From: DAIRGB01 sp036794765 | GTDB lineage: Bacteria > Patescibacteriota > JAHJAL01 | DNA length: 11,969 nucleotides | Assembly (NCBI GenBank): GCA_036794765.1 | Contig: DAIRGB010000036.1 | Span: 1 to 11,969 of the forward strand | Direction of reading: 5' to 3' | The notes under the pieces: generated by a model | Told to the model about the DNA's origin: nothing | Database searches by the model: none | What the model saw: only the letters and a program-made list of their open reading frames with translations | Shown here: one piece after another, positions 1 to 5,839 of the stretch | Position numbering within the stretch: position 1 is the stretch's first letter | Layout of the letters: each line of letters begins with the position of its first letter | Made by a program: the position numbers and the translations under genes

Positions 1-548
1 AATATTTTTCTTTTTAAAGACACAATCTTTTCTCTTTTCTCTCTTTCCTTCAATACATCAAGAATCGAAGAGTATATGCTAAAAACCAAACCAAAATCTT
101 TATTTTCGGATATATTGTCATTGGCCAATGAGACCAAAAATATGTTTTTTGAACCATAACAACGTTCTATCTCTTCTGTCCACTTCGGAGAATCATCTCT
201 ATATGGGTTACGCAAGATCATTGTTCTCTTCTGAGATGATTTTTCAAATAATATTGGATTTTCCAATAAATTGGAAAAAAGTACCTTGGCTTTCAGAGAA
301 TCATTCTTGCTATTAAATAATTCACCTTTAGCGGTAAAAAAATATCTTTTTCTGTCACAATCATCATAAGCTACGATCGGATTAGAAAATTCAATAAAAA
401 TATTATCGTAATGCAAATATTCCCCTGGATTATCCAACAAGATACTTCTTAATTGACTTAGCTTAGTACCGTTTTCTCTGGCACATTTTCCGCAACAAAC
501 ATGATGACGTTCAGTAGCGATCTCTTCTTTTTGCAAATTTTCCAACAT
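1..548 (-). CDS. Unrecognised Cys-containing protein, C-terminus cut by window edge
   Basis: An open frame runs from an ATG at 548 to the left edge without a stop, giving 182 complete codons. The start is supported by a GGAG ribosome binding site at 555-558 with 6-nt spacing. The N-terminus has a His/Cys cluster (H15, H16, C18, C19, C22; core HHVCCGKC), with further cysteines at C64 and C130. This could bind metal, but the spacing does not match a zinc finger or HNH motif that I know. The rest is mixed charged and hydrophobic sequence with no obvious membrane segment, and a Lys/Glu-rich helical stretch begins near residue 164. It starts 16 nt after the stop of the 88-aa gene, so translation is probably coupled and it probably belongs to the lysS transcript. 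The family is unknown and I assign no function. That it is a real gene is well supported by the long open frame, the good ribosome binding site and the tight spacing. Confidence 0.75.
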   Translation of the reverse strand, partial: MLENLQKEEIATERHHVCCGKCARENGTKLSQLRSILLDNPGEYLHYDNIFIEFSNPIVAYDDCDRKRYFFTAKGELFNSKNDSLKAKVLFSNLLENPILFEKSSQKRTMILRNPYRDDSPKWTEEIERCYGSKNIFLVSLANDNISENKDFGLVFSIYSSILDVLKEREKREKIVSLKRKI

Positions 549-554
549 GTTATT

Positions 555-558
555 CTCC
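555..558 (-). promoter_or_regulatory. Ribosome binding site of the Cys-containing protein gene
   Basis: GGAG on the minus strand, 6 nt before the ATG at 548 and directly after the stop codon of the preceding gene. It fixes the start of a gene that is cut by the window edge, and it stands out because most genes here lack a Shine-Dalgarno sequence. Confidence 0.7.
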
Positions 559-564
559 AAAAAA

Positions 565-831
565 TTATTCTGTTTCATTCTTTTCCAAGAAATATTCTTT
601 AACACTGTACACAAAATCCCTTATATTTTTTATCAAGATATCCTTGTATATTTTTTGGTTTTCTCCCGTTTTTTCTTCAAAAATCAAACCCTTGGAATTA
701 TCACAATTTTTACCTTTATCTGTTATATCTATAATATTATCTCCAAATCGTTTTAAAAAACCGCGAGAACCATAGAAAACGGTTCCTTTCAAACTATTTT
801 CTTTTCTCGAATCTGTAAAATCTTCAATCAT
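565..831 (-). CDS. Small unrecognised protein (88 aa)
   Basis: Encodes 88 residues starting MIEDFTDSRKEN. The N-terminal half is Gly-, Arg- and Lys-containing (GTVFYGSRGFLKRFG, residues about 16-30) and reads like a compact beta-rich fold. The C-terminal half is a charged, probably helical segment (about 58-88) ending KNETE. There is no signal peptide, membrane segment or recognised motif. The ATG at 831 has no clear Shine-Dalgarno sequence, as is common in this window. It lies 29 nt after the stop of the 76-aa gene and 16 nt before the Cys-containing gene, in the same direction, which suggests one transcript starting at or above lysS. I do not recognise the family. The call rests on tight co-directional packing and an ORF that fills the gap between neighbours. 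Confidence 0.6.
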   Translation of the reverse strand: MIEDFTDSRKENSLKGTVFYGSRGFLKRFGDNIIDITDKGKNCDNSKGLIFEEKTGENQKIYKDILIKNIRDFVYSVKEYFLEKNETE

Positions 832-860
832 AACTATAAATAGAAAATCGAATTCAATGA

Positions 861-1091
861 CTAGTAACCAAATATTTCTTTATACAAAGATCTAATACAA
901 TCTTTTTTAGCCAATTCTCGAGCTTTATTCACAAGGTTTTCTCGAACTTTTTCCGGATCAAAATATTCTTTCTTGGTACGAATATTGTCAACTCCCAGCA
1001 CGTTTCCCATTTTTGCATATTTTGACATAAATTCAATATTGACTTCGTGGATATCGCTGCTGTTGCCAAAATAATCATTAAATTCTTTCAT
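861..1091 (-). CDS. Small unrecognised protein (76 aa) coupled to lysS
   Basis: I chose the ATG at 1091 rather than the in-frame GTG at 1100, because an AGGTGA Shine-Dalgarno sequence (1097-1102) lies 5 nt before this ATG and overlaps both the GTG and the lysS stop codon (TAG at 1101-1103). Translation is therefore probably coupled to lysS. The product has 76 residues, is charged and looks mostly helical. The middle reads DPEKVRENLVNKARELAKK (about 45-63), a likely amphipathic helix, and there is one cysteine in the KKDCIRS stretch. It has no membrane segment and no motif that I recognise. Its position directly behind a tRNA synthetase-HD fusion suggests co-expression, but gives no function. 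Confidence 0.65.
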   Translation of the reverse strand: MKEFNDYFGNSSDIHEVNIEFMSKYAKMGNVLGVDNIRTKKEYFDPEKVRENLVNKARELAKKDCIRSLYKEIFGY

Positions 1092-1096
1092 TTTTA

Positions 1097-1102
1097 TCAC
1101 CT
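1097..1102 (-). promoter_or_regulatory. Ribosome binding site overlapping the lysS stop
   Basis: AGGTGA on the minus strand spans the end of lysS: the AG comes from its TAG stop. It lies 5 nt upstream of the ATG at 1091. It decides the start of the 76-aa gene against the alternative GTG at 1100, and it implies termination-reinitiation coupling. Confidence 0.65.
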
Positions 1103-3296
1103 ATAACTCTAATTCCTGACTAATTTCTTGTAAAGCTTCTAATCCCAACTCGACAAAATCTTCCAATTCAATTCCCAATTGGGCAATAGATCGTATTGCC
1201 TCTCTATCTGCCCCCTTGGCAAACGATTTCTCCTTATACTTTTTTAAAATTGACTCGACTGTTAGATTTATCAATTTTTTGTCTGGAGTTACCAAGGCGC
1301 AGGCAATAATAAAACCACTCAAGGGATCAATCGCGTATAGCGCATAATCTAATCTGGTTTTTCTCTCGCCACCACATTCCGGATTATGCGCTTTTATAGC
1401 CTGGATAATCAATGGACTCACTTTCTTGGCCTTCAAAATACCTTCTGTCAATAAACAATGTCGGGTTGGTTCGTTCATCGTCTTCTCGTAGTCGATGTCG
1501 TGCAATAGACCTGCAATTGACCAGACGTCTTCATCGGCACCGATTTTTTGCGCGACCTTTTTTAATATTGCTTCCACGGCAAGACTATGTTTTTGTAGAT
1601 TTTTCGACTCAAGATTATTTTTCATCAACTCCAAAGCGTCAGCATGACTAATCCCCATCGTCTCAATATTTAACTTGTCCAATTCATTATCATCGAACAA
1701 ATCGCTGGCAAGCAATTTGGGATCAAAATCATCCAACAATTCCTTGCTCGGTTTTATCGGCGGATTCTCGATAACTTCTTTTTTGTCAACGATTATACTG
1801 TCTCTTTCTTCTTTCTCTTTTTTCTTCACAAAAGGGAACAAAATCAACTCACGCAAATTGTCAATTCCTGTCAATAATGACATCATTCGATCCAATCCCA
1901 TTCCCCAACCGGCAATCGGCGGCATTCCATATTTCATTGCTTCAACATAGTCCTCGTCAAATTCATGTGCCTCTTCATCTCCGCCTGAGCGCAAAGATGA
2001 TTGTATTTTAAACCTTTCCTCTTGATCTACTGGATCAATCAACTCAGAAAACGAATTACATATTTCCCAACCATTGACGATCAATTGGAAACGATCAACT
2101 CTGGTCGGGTCAGCATCTTTTTTTCGAGCTAAAGGAGACAATTCAATCGGATGATCAATCAGAAAAACAGGATCAATCACCTTTGGTCGAGCGATTTTTT
2201 TATAAATTTCATCTAATAATTTTCCATACCCAAATTTTTCCAGATTCCCTTCAATTTTGATACCGGCTTGCCTGATATATGTCAATAAATCTTGCGCTGT
2301 CTTATAGTTAGATAAATCCTGTCCGCCGTATTCTTTAATTATTTCAAAAATATTTTTCCTGGGGTAGGGGGGAATTAAATCTATATTATGTTCTCCTATT
2401 TTGACTGACATTCGTCCAACTGTATCTTTCAAAACCTTGGCAATCATTTCTTCAGTCATTGTCATCAAATCTTCGTAATTTGAATATGCTTGATAAAATT
2501 CAAACATAGTAAACTCCGGAAGATGAGATGGGTCACGTCCCTCATTGCGATATACCTTGCCAATTTCATAAACTTTTTCGTATCCTGCCACCAACAATCT
2601 TTTCAAATATAATTCTGGAGCAATCCTCAATTTGACCGGACAATCCATGGCGTCATAATAGGACAAAAATGGCTTCGCGATCGCTCCACCGGCGCTTGAC
2701 TGTAAAACCGGTGTTTCAACCTCTAAAAAACCTCTTTCATCCATAAACTTTCGCATGGCGCTTATCATACGCGCTCGTAAACGAAAACGATCTCGGATCT
2801 GGTCATTGGTCAACAAATCAAGATAACGCCAGCGATATCTTTTTTCCGCATCTTGCAAACCTTTCCATTTTTCCGGTAAGGGCAACAAGGATTTAGATAA
2901 AAGTTTAAACATTGAGACCTCAACCGACTTTTCACCACGTTTAGTATTAAAACATTTTCCGTATATCTGTAGAAAATCCCCAATATCAATCAACTCATCA
3001 AAAAACTCATATTCATTATTTGAAAAATTATCCGCCTTGATATGAAGTTGTATTTGGGCTGAATCATCTTTTAAATCAGCAAAAATTGCCTTTCCGTGTT
3101 TTCTGATGGCCATGAGTCGCCCGCAAACAAAAATATCTTTTTCCAACCATCTATCAAAGTCGGAAAGTATTGCCGCAATATCTGCTGTCTTCTCCCCACG
3201 GTCGGCATAAGGAATTACTCCCATTTGAATGATCTTATTTAATTTTTCTCTTCGTACTTCTTCCACGCTTTGATATCCTTCGATTTCTTGGTTCAT
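1101..3296 (-). CDS. lysS: Lysyl-tRNA synthetase (class II) fused to a C-terminal HD-domain hydrolase
   Basis: This 731-aa protein charges tRNA-Lys with lysine using ATP in the cytoplasm. Residues about 54-145 fit the OB-fold anticodon-binding domain. The class II catalytic core follows, with motif 1 near 184-199 (RGFLEVETPVLQ), motif 2 near 247-271 (VYRNEGRDPSHLPEFTMFEF, with R250) and motif 3 near 463-477 (GWGMGLDRMM, with R470). APELYLKRL (226-234) and the NGWEICNSFSEL stretch (408-419) match the lysine/ATP pocket of LysRS. A normal LysRS has about 500 residues and would end near 495. Here an acidic linker (about 497-545) leads into a further domain of about 190 residues with HD-superfamily marks: H570, H599-D600, H637 in AIKAHNPE, and D657 in AIDPLSG. 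It closely resembles widespread stand-alone HD hydrolases. The substrate of the HD part is unknown. The ATG start has no clear Shine-Dalgarno sequence. The domain assignment is firm and the purpose of the fusion is open. Confidence 0.95.
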   Translation of the reverse strand: MNQEIEGYQSVEEVRREKLNKIIQMGVIPYADRGEKTADIAAILSDFDRWLEKDIFVCGRLMAIRKHGKAIFADLKDDSAQIQLHIKADNFSNNEYEFFDELIDIGDFLQIYGKCFNTKRGEKSVEVSMFKLLSKSLLPLPEKWKGLQDAEKRYRWRYLDLLTNDQIRDRFRLRARMISAMRKFMDERGFLEVETPVLQSSAGGAIAKPFLSYYDAMDCPVKLRIAPELYLKRLLVAGYEKVYEIGKVYRNEGRDPSHLPEFTMFEFYQAYSNYEDLMTMTEEMIAKVLKDTVGRMSVKIGEHNIDLIPPYPRKNIFEIIKEYGGQDLSNYKTAQDLLTYIRQAGIKIEGNLEKFGYGKLLDEIYKKIARPKVIDPVFLIDHPIELSPLARKKDADPTRVDRFQLIVNGWEICNSFSELIDPVDQEERFKIQSSLRSGGDEEAHEFDEDYVEAMKYGMPPIAGWGMGLDRMMSLLTGIDNLRELILFPFVKKKEKEERDSIIVDKKEVIENPPIKPSKELLDDFDPKLLASDLFDDNELDKLNIETMGISHADALELMKNNLESKNLQKHSLAVEAILKKVAQKIGADEDVWSIAGLLHDIDYEKTMNEPTRHCLLTEGILKAKKVSPLIIQAIKAHNPECGGERKTRLDYALYAIDPLSGFIIACALVTPDKKLINLTVESILKKYKEKSFAKGADREAIRSIAQLGIELEDFVELGLEALQEISQELEL

Positions 3297-3338
3297 ATTT
3301 TATCTATTAATTATTTGGTATTATTTCTAGTTATTTTC

Positions 3339-3367
3339 ATTATATAAAAATCCCAATTAGATTAAAA
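3339..3367 (-). promoter_or_regulatory. Candidate lysS promoter inside the greA terminator
   Basis: On the minus strand a perfect TATAAT (3339-3344) sits 17 nt from a weak -35, TTTTAA (3362-3367). Transcription would start near 3333, about 36 nt before the lysS ATG. The -35 half lies within the terminator stem, so promoter and terminator overlap. The weak -35 limits confidence. Confidence 0.4.
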
Positions 3368-3381
3368 TTGGGATTTTTTTT
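3346..3381 (-). terminator. Intrinsic terminator after greA (U tracts on both strands)
   Basis: A perfect 13-bp stem pairs AAAAATCCCAATT (3346-3358) with its complement at 3366-3378, around a 7-nt loop. For greA on the minus strand the tail is five T followed by ATATAAT. On the plus strand the tail is eight T, so the hairpin could also stop readthrough in that direction. It lies 22 nt after the greA stop and separates greA from lysS. Confidence 0.8.
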
Positions 3382-3402
3382 GCAAATTGTCCTCAAAATA
3401 AC

Positions 3403-3870
3403 CTAGGCAATTTGTTTTACCATTAGCTTAATCTGTCCACCAGGAGCTTGTACGGTTACTTCTTCGCCCACTGATTTACCCAATAATGCCTTCCCAACCG
3501 GAGAATCAACAGATATTTTTCCTTCTTTGGGATTTGACTGTGTTGCTCCCACCAAAATATAATCAATTTCTTGATTCAAATTTCTTACCTTTACTTTTGA
3601 ACCAACGCAAACAACATGGGGACGACAACTGCTATCTTCGGCCATTATGGCATTTCTCAAAATATTCTCCAACTCTGCAATTCTGCCCTCAAGCATACCT
3701 TGTCTTTCTTTTGCTTGAGAATATTCCGAATTTTCCGAGATATCTCCATAGCTGCGAGCCTCTTTTATCATTGCCGCGACCTGCTTTCTTTCCTCGTACA
3801 ATTTTTCCAATTCGTCTCTGATTTCTTCCAATCCCTGCTTAGTTAAAATAAATTTGTTTTTGTCATTCAT
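3403..3870 (-). CDS. greA: Transcription elongation factor GreA
   Basis: A 155-aa protein of usual GreA length (about 157). GreA enters the secondary channel of RNA polymerase and stimulates cleavage of backtracked transcripts. Residues 1 to about 75 form the N-terminal antiparallel coiled coil. Its tip carries YGDISENSEYSQAKERQ (41-57), which keeps the acidic pair D43 and E46 equivalent to the catalytic Asp/Glu of the family. Residues about 80-155 form the FKBP-like C-terminal domain, including the VGSKVKVRN strand and the SPVGKALLGKSVGEEV signature near the end. The ATG at 3870 has no Shine-Dalgarno sequence and is preceded by a run of seven A on the coding strand. The gene stands alone between a terminator and a divergent DUF3467 gene. 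The assignment is firm. Confidence 0.97.
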   Translation of the reverse strand: MNDKNKFILTKQGLEEIRDELEKLYEERKQVAAMIKEARSYGDISENSEYSQAKERQGMLEGRIAELENILRNAIMAEDSSCRPHVVCVGSKVKVRNLNQEIDYILVGATQSNPKEGKISVDSPVGKALLGKSVGEEVTVQAPGGQIKLMVKQIA

Positions 3871-3909
3871 TTTTTTTGTAAGTTATTGATTAAATAGACC
3901 CAAAAACAC

Positions 3910-3932
3910 CCTTTCATATGATAAAGAAAGGA
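3910..3932. repeat. Inverted repeat in the greA leader, copy 1 of a shared motif
   Basis: On the plus strand CCTTTCA, two bases, then TGATAAAGAAAGGA. CCTTTC and GAAAGG are complementary, so a 6-bp hairpin can form. It lies inside the predicted greA 5' leader in antisense orientation. A near-identical copy (one base longer) is at 11218-11241 on the plus strand, where it contains the ribosome binding site of the small membrane-protein gene. Confidence 0.45.
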
Positions 3933-3959
3933 TACTTTACACAAATGTAACTAATAAAC

Positions 3960-3989
3960 AGCTTACCGTATTTTCATCTCCCAAGTCAA
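3960..3989 (-). promoter_or_regulatory. Candidate greA promoter
   Basis: On the minus strand, -35 TTGACT (3984-3989), an 18-nt spacer, and -10 TAAGCT (3960-3965). The -35 matches consensus at five of six positions and the -10 at only three, so this is a modest candidate. It would give a leader of about 80 nt before the greA ATG. Confidence 0.35.
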
Positions 3990-4036
3990 GGGTAAAAATA
4001 CTTCTAATTGTCATTTAATCAATCTTTAATTTGTCG

Positions 4037-4042
4037 TATAAT
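4037..4042 (+). promoter_or_regulatory. Candidate -10 box of the DUF3467 gene
   Basis: A perfect TATAAT lies 39 nt upstream of the ATG at 4082. No good -35 is found at 16-18 nt; a TTGTCA at 4008-4013 is too far away. It also argues against an in-frame TTG at 4031 as the start, since that codon would precede the promoter element. Confidence 0.45.
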
Positions 4043-4081
4043 TCAACTGAAATACAATTACAATATTTATTAAAAAAATCA

Positions 4082-4408
4082 ATGAACGAAAAAAACGAAC
4101 AATCAAAAAAAGGCCTACAAATAAATATCGATCCTGACAAACTCGAAGCCAAATACTCTGATGCCGTTTTTATTAATCACAATCCATTTGGTTTTACCTT
4201 CGACTTTGCTCAACATTTACCACAAATGAACATGATGAAAGTAATCAATCGATTGTCGATCAGTCCTCAACACGCCAAAGCATTATTCAATGCTTTGGGA
4301 GTCCAAATAAAGCAATATGAAAAAAATTTTGGCAGTATAAATCTGACAGCCGCCATGGAAGAACATAATCAGAAAACCCCGATTGGATTCAATCTGGAAA
4401 AAAAATAA
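4082..4408 (+). CDS. DUF3467 family protein (108 aa)
   Basis: The product reads QINIDPDKLEAKYSDAVFIN (residues about 13-32), then HNPFGFTFDFAQHLPQMN, a basic VINRLSISPQHAKALFNAL and finally QIKQYEKNFG. This order matches the small DUF3467 family: an N-terminal strand with a conserved Y/S and N-H/S-P element, an F-x-x-D-F element, then R-x-x-x-(T/S)-P-x-H-A-K. DUF3467 proteins are common in bacteria and archaea, including CPR genomes, and have no established function that I know of. I chose ATG 4082 because the 17 extra residues from the TTG at 4031 overlap the probable -10 box. No Shine-Dalgarno sequence is present. The gene is divergent from greA and convergent with rplT, so it is probably transcribed alone. 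Confidence 0.85.
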   Translation: MNEKNEQSKKGLQINIDPDKLEAKYSDAVFINHNPFGFTFDFAQHLPQMNMMKVINRLSISPQHAKALFNALGVQIKQYEKNFGSINLTAAMEEHNQKTPIGFNLEKK

Positions 4409-4435
4409 AACGAAATAATCCTTTTATACTCAAAA

Positions 4436-4459
4436 AAAGCCCCAGGATACTGGGGCTTT
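4436..4459 (-). terminator. Intrinsic terminator of the rplT transcript
   Basis: AAAGCCCCAG (4436-4445), loop GATA, and CTGGGGCTTT (4450-4459) form a 10-bp GC-rich stem. On the minus strand the stem is followed by seven T, which fits termination after rplT, whose stop is 21 nt away. On the plus strand the tail is only TTT followed by ACAAAA, so for the DUF3467 transcript it would be weaker. Confidence 0.85.
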
Positions 4460-4479
4460 ACAAAATCGCACCATTTTTT

Positions 4480-4848
4480 TTATTCACCAACCTTTACCTT
4501 TCCCAAACCTGTCTGTGCCTTTTTTACCAACTCCTCAAATGCTTTCGGTTCAGCCACGGCCAAATGGGCCAATATCTTCCTATCCAACTCTATATTAGCT
4601 TTTTTTAAGCCGTTTATAAAACGATTGTATGAAAGTCCAAATTCACGCGATTTGGCGCCAATGCGCAAAATCCATAATGATCGATAATCTCTCTTTTTGA
4701 TCTTGCGACCAGCAAACGCATGCTGACCTGCTTTCAAGTAGCCTTCTTTTCTTGTTTTTACACGCTCCGGACCCTGATAACCCTTAGTGAGCTTCATCAA
4801 CTTCTTGTGTTTCTTTTTGGTAAGAATACCACGTTTTATTCTAGTCAT
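4480..4848 (-). CDS. rplT: 50S ribosomal protein L20
   Basis: 122 residues, close to the usual 117-120. L20 binds 23S rRNA early in large-subunit assembly and represses its own operon in several bacteria. Family marks are the basic N-terminus (MTRIKRGILTKKKHKKLMKL, then KGYQG), the central KAGQHAFAGRKIKKRDYRSL stretch, and the C-terminal GLSYNRFINGLKKANIELDR (about 72-91), followed by LAHLAV-type residues. The C-terminus adds a short basic tail (TGLGKVKVGE). The ATG has no Shine-Dalgarno sequence. It lies 62 nt downstream of rpmI in the classic infC-rpmI-rplT order, and a strong terminator follows. Confidence 0.97.
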   Translation of the reverse strand: MTRIKRGILTKKKHKKLMKLTKGYQGPERVKTRKEGYLKAGQHAFAGRKIKKRDYRSLWILRIGAKSREFGLSYNRFINGLKKANIELDRKILAHLAVAEPKAFEELVKKAQTGLGKVKVGE

Positions 4849-4910
4849 ACAAAAATATTAATATCAAAACATAAATCTTGGTTCGAAAAAAATCAAACCA
4901 CATAAAAAAA

Positions 4911-5108
4911 CTACAAATAAACAACCGTCTTTTTGATTCTTTTTAGTGCAGTCGGATGAACGGTATTTGCAACAGCCAACTTTCTCTTTCTTTTGGCACT
5001 TCTTTTTTCCAAAAAGTGACATTCCCCAGCATGCTTTCTAGTCAACTTTCCTGTTCCAGTTCGTGTCAATCGCTTTTTGTAACCACGATGTGTCTTTAAT
5101 TTAGGCAT
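4911..5108 (-). CDS. rpmI: 50S ribosomal protein L35
   Basis: I chose the ATG at 5108, giving 65 residues, which is the normal L35 length. An upstream in-frame start near 5162 would add 18 AT-rich residues unlike the family and would overlap the promoter. The product is very basic: MPKLKTHRGYKKRLTRTGTG at the N-terminus and KHAGECHFLEKRSAKRKRKL in the middle match the L35 K-T-x-x-x-x-K-R-(F/L) and rRNA-binding pattern. It is a component of the large ribosomal subunit and lies between infC and rplT. No strong Shine-Dalgarno sequence is seen; a GGTTGA lies about 11 nt before the ATG. Confidence 0.96.
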   Translation of the reverse strand: MPKLKTHRGYKKRLTRTGTGKLTRKHAGECHFLEKRSAKRKRKLAVANTVHPTALKRIKKTVVYL

Positions 5109-5144
5109 ATATAAATATTCAACCGATAAATACAAACAAATAAA

Positions 5145-5173
5145 ATTATATCTTAATCTCAATTAAGTATCAA
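5145..5173 (-). promoter_or_regulatory. Promoter of rpmI-rplT
   Basis: On the minus strand, -35 TTGATA (5168-5173), a 17-nt spacer, and -10 TATAAT (5145-5150). This is near-consensus for sigma70. The start would be near 5138, leaving a leader of about 30 nt before the rpmI ATG. It sits in the 111-nt gap after infC, so rpmI-rplT can be transcribed without infC. Confidence 0.75.
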
Positions 5174-5219
5174 GTATGTAAAAGCAAAAACATAACACCT
5201 TGTCAATTGCGAAGAAAAA

Positions 5220-5768
5220 TTAATTATTTTCAATAGATTCTTCCTTCAACTTAGGCTTAGTTTCAGGCGCCATAGTGATCTGCCAGTTTTTCCCTAACCT
5301 CTTCATCGGTACTTCAATCTTTGCCATTCCATCCATTTTTGAGTAAAAAGAATTGATAACCTCTCTCGCTTTATCAGAAAACATCGCTTCGCGTCCTTTT
5401 AGCATCAATGACACCTTGACCTTATGCTTTTTCTGCAAAAATTCCTTGGCCTTTCTGATTTTAACATTAAGATCATTGTCGTCGATATTCAATGACAAAC
5501 GTATTTCCTTCAAGTCCGCTGATTTATTTTTGGCTTTCTGCTTTCTCTCCTGTTTTTCTACTTCGTATTTAAACTTACCAAAATCCAATATCTTGCACAC
5601 CGGCGGTTTGGCATTGGGCGAAACCTCAACTAAATCCAATTCAGCAATTTGTGCCTTTTGCAAAGCATCTTGCAGCAATACATTACCCAAAACCTGACCG
5701 TTTTCATCAACCAAGAAAACCTCTCTGGCGCGAATATTGTGATTTATGCGAAAAAAATTCTTACCCAA
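5220..5768 (-). CDS. infC: Translation initiation factor IF-3
   Basis: 182 residues, matching IF-3 (about 170-180). IF-3 binds the 30S subunit, monitors start codon and initiator tRNA pairing, and prevents premature 50S joining. The N-terminal domain begins INHNIRAREVFLVDENGQVLG and continues to the KPPVCKILDFGKFKYE signature (about 54-69). A Lys/Glu-rich linker helix follows, and then the C-terminal domain with KEIRLSLNIDDNDLNVKIRKA, VKVSLMLKGREAMFS and MKRLGKNWQITMAPE. The start is TTG at 5768, since no in-frame ATG precedes the conserved N-terminus, and an AAAGGAAA Shine-Dalgarno sequence lies 6 nt upstream (5772-5779). Rare infC starts (AUU in E. coli) allow IF-3 to control its own translation. 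A similar role for TTG here is possible but unproven. Confidence 0.96.
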   Translation of the reverse strand: MGKNFFRINHNIRAREVFLVDENGQVLGNVLLQDALQKAQIAELDLVEVSPNAKPPVCKILDFGKFKYEVEKQERKQKAKNKSADLKEIRLSLNIDDNDLNVKIRKAKEFLQKKHKVKVSLMLKGREAMFSDKAREVINSFYSKMDGMAKIEVPMKRLGKNWQITMAPETKPKLKEESIENN

Positions 5769-5771
5769 AAA

Positions 5772-5779
5772 TTTCCTTT
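5772..5779 (-). promoter_or_regulatory. Ribosome binding site fixing the infC TTG start
   Basis: AAAGGAAA on the minus strand, with AGG 6 nt before the TTG. It is one of the few clear Shine-Dalgarno sequences in the window and supports TTG as the true start. Confidence 0.7.
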
Positions 5780-5809
5780 CAATATTGATATTATTTTTAA
5801 GCTAAATCA

Positions 5810-5839
5810 ATTATACTTAAAAATTTATGATTTCGGCAA
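5810..5839 (-). promoter_or_regulatory. Candidate infC promoter
   Basis: On the minus strand, -35 TTGCCG (5834-5839, inside the end of the 814-aa gene), an 18-nt spacer, and a perfect -10 TATAAT (5810-5815). The start would be near 5803, giving a leader of about 35 nt. No terminator is seen between the 814-aa gene and infC, so readthrough from upstream is also possible. Confidence 0.5.

Noticed and set aside
4031..4081. N-terminal extension of the DUF3467 protein from a TTG start
   Set aside because: The 17 added residues do not match the family and overlap the TATAAT at 4037-4042.
5109..5162. Longer rpmI start adding 18 residues
   Set aside because: L35 normally begins MPKLKT, and the extension overlaps the -10 box of the rpmI promoter.
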